DNA of 12,798 bases from assembly GCF_000159955.1 (NCBI RefSeq), contig NZ_GG695989.1:33443-46240 (forward strand), given 5' to 3'. Shown here in pieces: positions 1-6,367 of this stretch. Numbering within the stretch: the stretch's first letter is position 1; each line of letters opens with the position of its first letter. Both the position numbers and the translations under genes were made by a program. The notes under the pieces are model-generated. The model ran no database searches and had not been told where the DNA came from. It saw only the letters and a list, made by a program, of their open reading frames with translations. Source of the stretch: Paenibacillus sp. oral taxon 786 str. D14. Lineage in GTDB: Bacteria; Bacillota; Bacilli; Paenibacillales; Paenibacillaceae.

Positions 1-19
1 ACTTATTGACCTTTTTTGG

Positions 20-62
20 CCGGAGCATTATTTAATGCTTCTTTGGGCTACCCCCAAACCGG
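20..62. repeat. Two adjacent hairpins closed by CCGG/CCGG
   Basis: AGCATTA (24-30) and TAATGCT (33-39) form a perfect 7-bp stem with a 2-base loop. TTTGGG (42-47) and CCCAAA (53-58) form a second stem with a 5-base loop. Both lie between CCGG at 20-23 and CCGG at 59-62, so the whole could fold as a small three-way junction. It lies upstream of the ISLre2 remnant and may be part of that element's end or of the flanking DNA. There is no T-run after it, so it does not look like a simple terminator. Function unknown. Confidence 0.45.
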
Positions 63-149
63 AAATTTACCAAGGATTACCTCGAACTGCATAGGTCATG
101 TCTTTAGAGTAAAATTTGCCAAAAACACACCAAAAAGGAGGAGGCTCCT

Positions 150-885
150 GTGCAGCACTTTAGCACAATCATTCCGACAATGAAAGAGCTTGAAGAGTGG
201 ATGTTCAGAAAGATGCAGGATCTGTTCACCGCCGCGATGAGAACCGCGCTGGAGAAGTTGGATGAGATCATTCTGGAGCAACGGGATCGGGAGCGGTATC
301 GCGTCAAGGCCGAACGGGAGACCAGCATGAACACCGTATTTGGCAACATCCGCTTCAAGCGAAGGTTGTACATGGATCGCCAAACCGGCAAATACGTGTA
401 CCTGCTCGACCAGCACTTGCGATTTGAAGGGCGAGGGAAAGTCAGTCCGCATCTGCTGGAACCAGCTATTGCCTTTGCGGCGGAGGGGCCGGTGAAGGCT
501 GTGGAACAGCGCAAGGCCAGGGTGCTGTTCGTGGAAGTGGATGGCCTGTACACGAAAACTGCAGCGGCGGAAGCGGCACGGGATGGAGCATGTGATCGCC
601 GTGGTGCATGAGGGATGGGAGCAGGTCGGCAAGCGTGTGCGGCTTACGAACAAGCAGCATTACCTGCATCGGAGCGAGGGTGACTTTTGGGAAGGGTTCG
701 GCGACTTTCTGACCGAACAGTACGCGATCTGAAGCGGTTTGTGGGACACCTGCCGAAGATATGGAAAGCCGTCAGACAGGCGTTGGCCAGACAGGATCCG
801 GCGGCACCGCAAACATCTGGAAGATTACCGGAAGACACTTGAAGCAAACGGAGCCAATGGCAAAGCCGCGGCTCTTTTTCGCATG
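150..885 (+). pseudogene. ISLre2-family (UPF0236) transposase, internally deleted and frameshifted
   Basis: A GTG at 150 follows a strong ribosome site (AAAGGAGGAGG). The first ~110 codons look like the normal ISLre2 N-terminus (MQHFSTIIPTMKELEEW near the start, FEGRGKVSPHLLEPAIAFAA later). The family continues with several hundred residues, but here only short remnants follow in different frames. RVLFVEVDGLYTK (about 520-558) is followed by a one-base insertion in an A-run (about 557-561). Then come RRKRHGMEHVIAVVHEGWEQ up to TEQY near 723, DLKRFVGHLPKIWKAVRQAL from about 727, and RRHRKHLEDYRKTLEANGAN to about 860. The segments keep the order expected for the family, so this is one copy that has lost at least three internal pieces. 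It cannot encode a working transposase. No matching right end is visible. The exact end is uncertain because the last frame runs on to a stop near 919. Confidence 0.85.
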
Positions 886-930
886 ATCCATCATCCCCCA
901 AAAAAGTGCCCACACTGACTTGACTCAGAC

Positions 931-1105
931 GAGCTTCGCCTTCACTTGCGGCGGCATACAAGTAGGACGCATAATAAAAGTTGTCGCGTATATCGCCGTG
1001 AAACCATAGACCGCTCGGCAGCAAGGGCTGCTCGCAAGCCCGCTTGGCCACCAGCCTGCGAATGTCACGCTGGCGCTGACTGAAATCGTTCATGAATGGA
1101 TTCAT
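931..1105 (-). pseudogene. 5' fragment of an unidentified minus-strand gene
   Basis: The first ~56 codons read from the ATG at 1105 look like a real protein start ([19 protein letters not shown], then LPSGLWFHGDIRDNFYYASY, then LYAAASEGEA). The same frame continues leftward only into antisense ISLre2 sequence. The gene therefore appears cut near position 930, at the edge of the transposase remnant. A second ATG at 1093 is an alternative start. I do not recognise the family; the GLWFHGDIRDN segment is the best search handle. The gene diverges from the UlaG-like gene at 1164 across a short intergenic region, so it was probably part of the same sugar or sulfate-ester locus, but that is inference. 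Absence of a longer frame makes it non-functional as seen. Confidence 0.5.
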
Positions 1106-1129
1106 CTTCTCTTAACCGGTTCTTTTCCT

Positions 1130-1138
1130 ATTATACCA
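1130..1138 (-). promoter_or_regulatory. Candidate extended -10 promoter for the truncated minus-strand gene
   Basis: On the minus strand the bases read TGGTATAAT: a perfect TATAAT box with the TG dinucleotide of an extended -10, about 25 bases upstream of the ATG at 1105. No good -35 box is visible 17 bases further upstream, which extended -10 promoters tolerate. An 8-bp palindrome AACCGGTT (1113-1120) lies between it and the start and could be an operator half, but this is weak. Confidence 0.4.
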
Positions 1139-1163
1139 TTCACACCCAAAGGAGCTTAAGCAT

Positions 1164-1400
1164 ATGTCACCAATTCAACCGACGAATAACATTCGAGAGC
1201 AAGTCCGCTCGACCACACTTCCAGAGGATGCGATTGCAGTATGGTCGCTTGGCCAGGAAGGTTTTCTTGTCAAATGGAATGATAAAACCGTCTTGTTCGA
1301 TCCTTATTTGTCAAACTGGGTTTATGAGCTCGCGGGCGAGCCTTGGCAGCGCGCCTTCGAATCGCCGCTTCAACCTTCGGACTGCCGCGCTGTCGATTAG
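1164..1400 (+). pseudogene. UlaG-like metallo-beta-lactamase-fold hydrolase, truncated N-terminal fragment
   Basis: The ATG at 1164 follows a good AAAGGAG site. The 78 codons show the start of the UlaG (L-ascorbate-6-phosphate lactonase)-like family: a strand with [26 protein letters not shown] (split here as [11 protein letters not shown], then [14 protein letters not shown]), then a segment ending QPSDCRAVD. In this family the zinc-binding HxHxDH motif follows directly after this point. Here a TAG stop appears instead, so no metal site is encoded. Normal members are about 250-350 residues. The downstream sulfatase begins only 38 bases later, so most of the gene has been deleted down to the next gene's ribosome site. 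Substrate of the original enzyme is unknown; the neighbours suggest sugar or sulfate-ester breakdown. Confidence 0.7.
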
Positions 1401-1437
1401 TAGGAATGAAATCGACACAAAAGAGGGGAACACGTTC

Positions 1438-2461
1438 ATGAGAGTATTGCTGCTTGATTTGGATTCAATGCGCCCGGATCACCTTGGCTGCTACGGCTAT
1501 GCAAGAAACACGTCGCCCCATATTGACCGTATTGCCGCCGAAGGAATCAAGTTTGATAACTACTACACATCGGACGCGCCTTGTTTTCCTTCGCGCACAG
1601 CGTTGATGACGGGCAGATTCGGCATACACAACGGCGTAGTAGGTCACGGCGGGCGATGTTCTGGAAGCGCACATGCGGAAGACGGGGCCGCATAGCGCAA
1701 GCGATATCAACATGTATGCCAACCGGACCAATCCCGAATATCCAAGACATCCGGGAGAGATTCGCAACAAGGAAGAACTGCGATTTATGATCGACGGCTA
1801 CGATTGCGGCGTCCGCCATATGGACGAACGTATCGGCTCTATCTTCAAGCCGCTCGAAGAGAAGGGGGTAATGGATGATTTGGTCGTTATTATAACGGCA
1901 GGCCACGGCGAAAATATGGGCGAGCTCGGCATCTATGGCGAACACGGAACTTCCGATCAGGCGACTTGCCGTATTCCGATGATTATCCGTTGGCCCGGAA
2001 TGACCCACGGCACTTCAGACAGCGGACTGCATTATCATCTGGATCTGCTCCCTACAATGGCCGAGACTATCTGGTTGTATCCCAGTGCGCGCATGTATGC
2101 CAGCGGAGCGTTCGATTCGAAGATTGGCTGTATATGCGGACGGACCTACCATGACGGTTATCATTTGTTTGACAAGGAGATGCTCTTCAATCTGAAGGAC
2201 GACCCGTTCGAGCAGCGCAATCTGGCGGCGGAAATGCCTCATGTGTGCAAGGATGCCATTTACATTCTGAATGATTGGCATGACGAGATGATGTCTTCGA
2301 TGAAATACGATGTTGATCCGCTATGGACGGTAATGAAGGAAGGGGGGGCGTATCATGCCAAAGGGAATTTGCCCCGCTATCTGGAACGGCTTAAGGAAAG
2401 CGGCCGAAGCGATGCGGTTCCGGAACTGATAAGACGCCACCCGATTGAGTTGACCCGATAG
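1438..2461 (+). pseudogene. Type I sulfatase pseudogene (internal deletions and frameshifts)
   Basis: The start ATG at 1438 follows GAGGGGAA. The N-terminus has the metal-site segment [17 protein letters not shown] and the C-x-P-S-R maturation motif as CFPSR (about 1582-1596), whose Cys FGE would convert to formylglycine. After GVVGHGG (near 1653) roughly 100 or more residues expected in the family are missing, and the protein resumes in frame 2 ([14 protein letters not shown], then IDGYDCGVRHMDERIGSIF). At about 2055-2065 it shifts to frame 3 (GRDYLVVSQCAHVCQ, DWLYMRT) and near 2145 back to frame 2 (YHDGYHLFDKEMLFNLK), ending in TAG. Another lesion is TAGHGEN, where the family has TADHGEN; the Asp is a metal ligand. 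The gene is clearly dead. It sits just after the UlaG-like fragment and ends at a shared terminator. Confidence 0.88.
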
Positions 2462-2471
2462 CAGAGGAAGA

Positions 2472-2528
2472 AAAAAACACGTTGTCACTGTCGAGCTTAC
2501 ATCGGCTCGGATGGACAACGTGTTTTTT
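2472..2528. terminator. Bidirectional intrinsic terminator between sulfatase and ROK gene
   Basis: AAAAAACACGTTGTC (2472-2486) pairs perfectly with GACAACGTGTTTTTT (2514-2528), a 15-bp stem. Inside the 27-base loop, CGAGC (2492-2496) and GCTCG (2505-2509) form a second stem. The A-run on the left and T-run on the right serve both strands. It sits 11 bases after the sulfatase stop and 22 bases from the stop of the convergent ROK gene. Confidence 0.92.
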
Positions 2529-2549
2529 GCATTTTGAACGGATCGCCGT

Positions 2550-3752
2550 TTAGACAGGCATCGCCTTCCATACCATAAGAGCCGCACCGGTCGCGACGGC
2601 GTCTTCCTTCAGAACGCCCTTGGAGAACACGGGGACGTATTCGGGATAATAATACGCGTTGCTCTTCGCCACTTCGGTTGCCGTCTGGAAGAACCGGTTA
2701 TGCGAATTGACCAGCGTGCCGCCGAGAATTATCGTCTGCGGATGGAACAGATTGATAACGTTGGACAAGCCGATGCCGAAGTAACACGCTGCCCGCAGGA
2801 ACAGCTCGGATACATAGGCGTTGTCGCGCGCTAACTCCCTGAGCAGAATATCATAGCTGATCTGTTCCGCCGACATATGGTAAGCGGTCGTCAGATCGCC
2901 GCGGCCCATCTTGGCATCGGAGCGCGCCTGCTTCTCGAGAGCCTGAATCGAGACATACGCTTCGAGTGCGCCGTAATTGCCTTCCTCGTGGAGACGAGGG
3001 CCGTCGGATTGGATAATCATTTGACCGATCGAACCTTCCATATCTACCGAGCCATAAATAATCCGGCCGTGAGACATCATTGCGGAGCGCATGCTCATTC
3101 CCGCATGGACGTAGACCATATGCTCGATGCCTTCATGTCTAAGCGCCCAATGCTCGCCGATCAGCGCCGTATTGGCGCCGTTGTCCAGCTTCGCTTGAAT
3201 ACCGGTTGCCGCCTCGATCCGCTCGCAGATCCGCACATTGTTCCAGCCGCTCGCCGGGAAGTAGAGCGGGTTCAGAATTAACCCTTCATCGCGGTTCAGC
3301 GGCCCGACAGCGCCGATCCCGATCCCTATGACTTGAGATTCGGTCAGCCCGTGATCGGCGAGCAGATTCCGAATTTGCCCGGCGACATAAGCAACGAAGT
3401 GATCGGGCGTCATATCCTGATCCATCCGCCACCTCACGGACGACTTTGCATTCATGCCCATGTCGAACAAACCTAACGTCGAATAAAACCGCGATATTTC
3501 AAGTCCGAAGACATAGCCGTACGCTTCATTGATTTTGTACAGGATCGGCTTGCGGCCGCCGTTCGAAGGTCCGAAGCCGGATTCCACGATTAGCCCGTCG
3601 CCAAGCAGCTCGTCCAGCAAACGATTCATCGTGCTGGACGTAAGCGAGTAGCTGGGGAGCAGATCGGCTTTTGATACGACGCCTTGATGCGCTATATGCT
3701 GGTACACCGTTTTTTTGACGGATTGTTTGGTAGCAAGCTGGTCCATCCTCAT
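2550..3752 (-). CDS. ROK-family transcriptional regulator (NagC/XylR type)
   Basis: A 400-residue protein. Residues ~10-65 form a winged helix-turn-helix (KKTVYQHIAHQGVVSKADLL, then SSTMNRLLDELLGDGLI and GGRKP) and ~75-395 the ROK sugar-kinase-like domain with GIGIGAVGPLN and a C-terminal glycine-rich segment (FGIGLSNVINLFHPQTIILG, then GAALM). Length is typical of ROK repressors. Two usual features are altered. The NDAN motif holding the kinase catalytic Asp reads NGAN. The zinc site, normally a Cys-rich stretch before GCLE, reads GPRLHEEGNYGALEAYVS with no cysteine. It is therefore a regulator without kinase activity; the inducer is unknown. Starts at 3752 and 3746 are both possible; the latter has a GATGAGG spacing that fits slightly better. 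It is convergent with the sulfatase pseudogene and divergent from the CHR-FGE operon, which it probably controls. Confidence 0.9.
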   Translation of the reverse strand: MRMDQLATKQSVKKTVYQHIAHQGVVSKADLLPSYSLTSSTMNRLLDELLGDGLIVESGFGPSNGGRKPILYKINEAYGYVFGLEISRFYSTLGLFDMGMNAKSSVRWRMDQDMTPDHFVAYVAGQIRNLLADHGLTESQVIGIGIGAVGPLNRDEGLILNPLYFPASGWNNVRICERIEAATGIQAKLDNGANTALIGEHWALRHEGIEHMVYVHAGMSMRSAMMSHGRIIYGSVDMEGSIGQMIIQSDGPRLHEEGNYGALEAYVSIQALEKQARSDAKMGRGDLTTAYHMSAEQISYDILLRELARDNAYVSELFLRAACYFGIGLSNVINLFHPQTIILGGTLVNSHNRFFQTATEVAKSNAYYYPEYVPVFSKGVLKEDAVATGAALMVWKAMPV

Positions 3753-3825
3753 CCCTACTTTTCCTATTAACTTTAAGACCTTTATCCTTTATCATATCCT
3801 AAATGCGGCGTAATTAGCTAGACTG

Positions 3826-3853
3826 AGATAACATATGTGCCACTTATTTGCAA
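3826..3853 (-). promoter_or_regulatory. Possible promoter of the ROK gene
   Basis: On the minus strand TTGCAA (3853-3848) and TTATCT (3831-3826) are separated by 16 bases, about 75 bases upstream of the start at 3752. The match to consensus is moderate and the spacing is one short of optimal, so this is a weak call. Confidence 0.3.
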
Positions 3854-3934
3854 AATGGCAAAAACGAATCATATCCCAGTTAAACCATTCGAATAGGACC
3901 TATATATTTAGGCGGAATATTTGACTTATGACTT

Positions 3935-3953
3935 CTATAATGATTTATTATAG
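3935..3953. promoter_or_regulatory. Perfect inverted repeat, candidate operator
   Basis: CTATAAT (3935-3941) is followed by GATTT and then ATTATAG (3947-3953): a perfect 7-bp inverted repeat with a 5-base spacer. It lies in the divergent ROK/CHR intergenic region, 43 bases upstream of the extended -10 box of the CHR operon and just after a TTGACT hexamer (3921-3926). A dimeric repressor such as the ROK protein is the obvious candidate to bind here, but A+T-rich repeats of this size also arise by chance. Confidence 0.4.
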
Positions 3954-3973
3954 CCCTTTTTTAATAAAGTTAA

Positions 3974-4001
3974 TTTCAAAATGAAAAAAAGGTGGTATAC
4001 T
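3974..4001 (+). promoter_or_regulatory. Extended -10 promoter of the CHR-FGE operon
   Basis: TGGTATACT (3993-4001) is an extended -10 box (TGn followed by TATACT). A weak -35 (TTTCAA, 3974-3979) lies 16 bases upstream. The predicted transcript start is near 4008, and the first start codon at 4039 has a GGAAAGGGAG ribosome site. The -10 region is itself nearly palindromic (GTGGTATACTAC), so a repressor could cover it. Confidence 0.55.
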
Positions 4002-4038
4002 ACTCATAGAGATAGAAATCGGAAAGGGAGAGATCGAC

Positions 4039-4671
4039 ATGAAGGGAACGGGGAAGCTCATCTGGCAATTGTTCATGACGTTTCTCGGAATTAGCCCAAC
4101 TACGTTCGGCGGCGGCTTTGCGGTTATGCCGGCCATTGAGCGGGAAGTCGTAGAGAAACGGAAGTGGATGGAAGGCGAAGATATTGCTGATGTTTTCGCC
4201 GTTGCTCAATCGGTTCCGGGCGCGATCGCGATTAATTCCGCGACGTTCATCGGTTATCGTGTTGCCGGCATTCGCGGCGCGATCGCTGCGATGGCGGGGA
4301 TGCTGCTTCCGACCTTCTCTATTATAGTAGCTTTGTCGTTCATTTTCCTTCAAGTAAAGGATAATCCCAAGGTCGAAGCGGCTTTTCTGTCGATCAGGGC
4401 AACGATCGTGGCGTTGATCGCGTATGCCGGCATCAAATACGGCAAAAAAGCGCTTGTCGATAAAACCTCTGCAGTGCTCATCGTTGTAACGTTGCTGCTG
4501 CTATTGGTAGGTCAGGCATATATCCATCCTATGCTGCTTATTATTGGAGGCGCGGCAGCGGGAATCGCCATTCAAATGGTGAAGGCTAAGCGGGGGCAAG
4601 GGCAGGCGCGGGAGAGGCTGAATCAGAAGACGCCCAAGCCGCAGGAGCAAGTGTTTGATTATATGATCTAA
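4039..4671 (+). CDS. Short CHR (chromate-type) transporter, N-terminal-type subunit
   Basis: A 210-residue, highly hydrophobic membrane protein of the ChrA/CHR superfamily. The signature follows the first helix: FLGISPTTFGGGFAVMP and EREVVEKRKWM, then VAQSVPGAIAINSATFIGYR and GIRGAIAAMAGMLLPTFSII. Members with a single ~200-residue CHR domain occur as adjacent pairs that together replace the two-domain ~400-residue ChrA. The charged C-terminal tail (about residues 180-210, many Lys, Arg and Gln) is cytoplasmic. The start has the ribosome site GGAAAGGGAG at good spacing. The partner gene begins 30 bases downstream. Classical CHR proteins export chromate, a sulfate analogue; the true substrate here is not shown by the sequence. 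Membrane orientation is inferred. Confidence 0.9.
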   Translation: MKGTGKLIWQLFMTFLGISPTTFGGGFAVMPAIEREVVEKRKWMEGEDIADVFAVAQSVPGAIAINSATFIGYRVAGIRGAIAAMAGMLLPTFSIIVALSFIFLQVKDNPKVEAAFLSIRATIVALIAYAGIKYGKKALVDKTSAVLIVVTLLLLLVGQAYIHPMLLIIGGAAAGIAIQMVKAKRGQGQARERLNQKTPKPQEQVFDYMI

Positions 4672-4701
4672 TTCAGATTGAATATGAAGGAGGTGCGCCC
4701 A

Positions 4702-5244
4702 ATGATTCTGCTCGAGCTGTTCCTGACGTTTCTGATGATCGGATTCGTCGCTTTCGGCGGCGGCTACGCGATGATTCCGCTTATTCAGCAGGAGGTTGTC
4801 GAGCGGCACGGCTGGATGACACTTTCCGAATTCACGGATATGATCGGCGTCGCGGGCATGTCGCCCGGTCCGATCGCAACGAATATGGCGATATTCGTCG
4901 GCATGCACCAGGCGGGACTAGCAGGCGCGGTTGCTGCCGCCATCGGCATGGTGCTGCCTTCGCTAGTGATTATCGTGGCGGTCGGCATGGTATTTTTCAA
5001 AATCCATCAAAACAAGTGGATGCAATCGTCGCTCTATGGGTTGCGTTCGGTCATTACAGGTCTTATTCTATATGCAGCGGTTGTGTTTGCGATTAGGAAC
5101 GGACTTGTCGCGTCTTTGTCATGGTTCACGTTAAGCCAGGTGCTTATCTTTGCGGGGTCGCTGGCTGCGCTGCTCCTGTTCCGCAAACATCCGTTATCGA
5201 TATTGGTCATATCCGGACTTATTGGTATTGCGATATATAGTTAG
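4702..5244 (+). CDS. Short CHR (chromate-type) transporter, C-terminal-type subunit
   Basis: The second half of the CHR pair, 180 residues from the ATG at 4702. That start is chosen because an almost perfect AAGGAGGTG site (4686-4693) lies 8 bases upstream; an earlier in-frame codon at 4678 has no such site. The CHR signature is again clear: FLMIGFVAFGGGYAMIPLI and QQEVVERHGWM, then GMSPGPIATNMAIFVGM and GAVAAAIGMVLPSLVIIVAV. Several hydrophobic helices follow to the end. It is expected to form a heteromer with the upstream subunit. The FGE gene starts 32 bases after its stop, in the same direction, so the three genes form a likely operon. The domain is intact with no lesions. Confidence 0.9.
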   Translation: MILLELFLTFLMIGFVAFGGGYAMIPLIQQEVVERHGWMTLSEFTDMIGVAGMSPGPIATNMAIFVGMHQAGLAGAVAAAIGMVLPSLVIIVAVGMVFFKIHQNKWMQSSLYGLRSVITGLILYAAVVFAIRNGLVASLSWFTLSQVLIFAGSLAALLLFRKHPLSILVISGLIGIAIYS

Positions 5245-5245
5245 A

Positions 5246-5263
5246 AGCTTTCAAAGGAAAGCT
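5246..5263 (+). promoter_or_regulatory. Short stem-loop just ahead of the FGE ribosome site
   Basis: AGCTTTC (5246-5252) and GAAAGCT (5257-5263) form a perfect 7-bp stem with an AAAG loop, between the second CHR stop and the AAGGGGG ribosome site of the FGE gene. No U-run follows, so it is not a terminator. It could affect mRNA stability or translation of the FGE, for example by setting its level relative to the transporters. Confidence 0.4.
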
Positions 5264-5276
5264 AAGGGGGATGGAC

Positions 5277-6260
5277 ATGTTGAACGAGGACAAGCTGCCG
5301 CCGTGCTGCTCGGCATCCCGCGCCGATACGAAGCCGGACCTTGCCGCTGGAAGCAGCTTCGTGACTTTGGAACGAAGGCTGCCGCGCAAGGCGGAGAAGG
5401 CGATGCACAGCGATATGGTGACTATACCGGACGGGACATTCCTGATGGGCACGAACACGAATGAAGGCTTTCCGAAGGATGGGGAGGGGCCGGCGCGCGA
5501 AGTGCGGGTTCGGGGCTTCCAGATGTCGCCGTATCCCGTGACGAATGAGCAGTTCAAGATGTTCGTGGATGCAACGGGGTATCGAACGGAAGCCGAGTCC
5601 TTCGGCTGGTCGTTCGTCTTCCATCTGCTGGCGTCGGAGGAGACGAAGCGGCGGGTTAAGGACGTGCCTCAGGGCGTTCCCTGGTGGCTGGTTGTCGAAG
5701 GCGCCTACTGGGCTGCCCCGGAAGGACCCGATTCTTCGATCGAAGATCGAATGGATCATCCGGTCGTCCATGTGTCATGGAACGATGCGGAAGCCTATTG
5801 CCGCTGGGCCGGCGTTCGGCTGCCGACGGAGGCGGAGTGGGAATATGCCGCGAGAGGCGGCTTGGAAGGCAAGACCTATCCATGGGGCGATCTGCTGAAG
5901 CTGGACGGCGAACATCAATGCAATATATGGCAGGGCAAGTTCCCGGTGAAAAATAACGCAAGCGACGGTTATGTCGGCACAGCGCCTGTCCAGACCTACA
6001 AGCCGAACGGCTATGGTCTCTATCAGATGTCGGGCAATGTGTGGGAATGGTGCGCGGATTGGTTCTCGCCGGACTACCACCGGACGATGCCGGCCGATAA
6101 CCCCGTCTATACGGCGCCAACCGGCAGCCGATCGATGCGCGGAGGCTCCTATCTCTGCCATCGTTCTTATTGCAACCGATACAGGGTGGCGGCGCGCAGC
6201 TCCAATACGCCCGACAGCTCGACGGGCAACTGCGGCTTTCGCGTCGTGCGCGACGCGTGA
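5277..6260 (+). CDS. Formylglycine-generating enzyme (sulfatase-modifying factor, aerobic type)
   Basis: This enzyme oxidises the Cys of C-x-P-x-R motifs in type I sulfatases to formylglycine, using O2 and copper. I choose the ATG at 5277 (327 residues), since AAGGGGG ends 6 bases before it; the ATG at 5271 is directly against that site. The N-terminus has a Cys pair (CCSASR, residues 10-15) seen in many bacterial FGEs. The FGE-sulfatase domain runs from about residue 48 (MVTIPDGTFLMGT) to the end. It includes PYPVTNEQFKMFV, RLPTEAEWEYAARGG, GNVWEWCADWF and the active-site segment GGSYLCHRSYCNRY. The catalytic copper-binding cysteines are C294 and C299, spaced by five as in known FGEs. No lesion is visible. 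It is the last gene of the CHR operon and is followed by a terminator. EgtB/SUMF-like relatives lack this Cys pair, so a true FGE is strongly favoured. Confidence 0.93.
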   Translation: MLNEDKLPPCCSASRADTKPDLAAGSSFVTLERRLPRKAEKAMHSDMVTIPDGTFLMGTNTNEGFPKDGEGPAREVRVRGFQMSPYPVTNEQFKMFVDATGYRTEAESFGWSFVFHLLASEETKRRVKDVPQGVPWWLVVEGAYWAAPEGPDSSIEDRMDHPVVHVSWNDAEAYCRWAGVRLPTEAEWEYAARGGLEGKTYPWGDLLKLDGEHQCNIWQGKFPVKNNASDGYVGTAPVQTYKPNGYGLYQMSGNVWEWCADWFSPDYHRTMPADNPVYTAPTGSRSMRGGSYLCHRSYCNRYRVAARSSNTPDSSTGNCGFRVVRDA

Positions 6261-6322
6261 ACGATCGGGGATTGAAGAACTGCCTCATCATATAGAAGGT
6301 ACTCACTGTATTACAAAGCTGA

Positions 6323-6363
6323 GGCCGCCCTCTAAAGTCATCATGTGACTTTGGAGGGCGGCC
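6323..6363. terminator. Bidirectional hairpin terminator between FGE and AraC gene
   Basis: GGCCGCCCTC plus TAAAGTCA (6323-6340) pairs with 6346-6363 in an 18-bp stem with one T-G wobble and a 5-base loop. A short T-rich tail (ATCTTTATGTTTT) follows on the plus strand. It separates the convergent FGE and AraC-type genes. Confidence 0.82.
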
Positions 6364-6367
6364 ATCT

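Noticed and set aside
644..1105. A 153-codon minus-strand frame as a complete gene
   Set aside because: Only the first ~56 codons look like protein; the remainder is antisense to the ISLre2 transposase remnant.
1096..1695. A 199-codon plus-strand frame as one protein
   Set aside because: It joins out-of-frame UlaG-like sequence to the sulfatase N-terminus. The sulfatase begins at 1438, where a ribosome site and homology begin.
2877..3281. A 134-codon plus-strand frame inside the ROK gene
   Set aside because: It is an antisense shadow of the clearly homologous ROK protein, without a ribosome site or recognisable motifs.
3836..3860. GCCA...TTTGCAAA...TGGC as an operator
   Set aside because: The outer arms are not symmetric around the TTTGCAAA centre, so it is not a true inverted repeat.
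4678..4701. An earlier start for the second CHR subunit
   Set aside because: The AAGGAGG site at 4686-4693 lies downstream of that codon and fits the ATG at 4702, where homology also begins.
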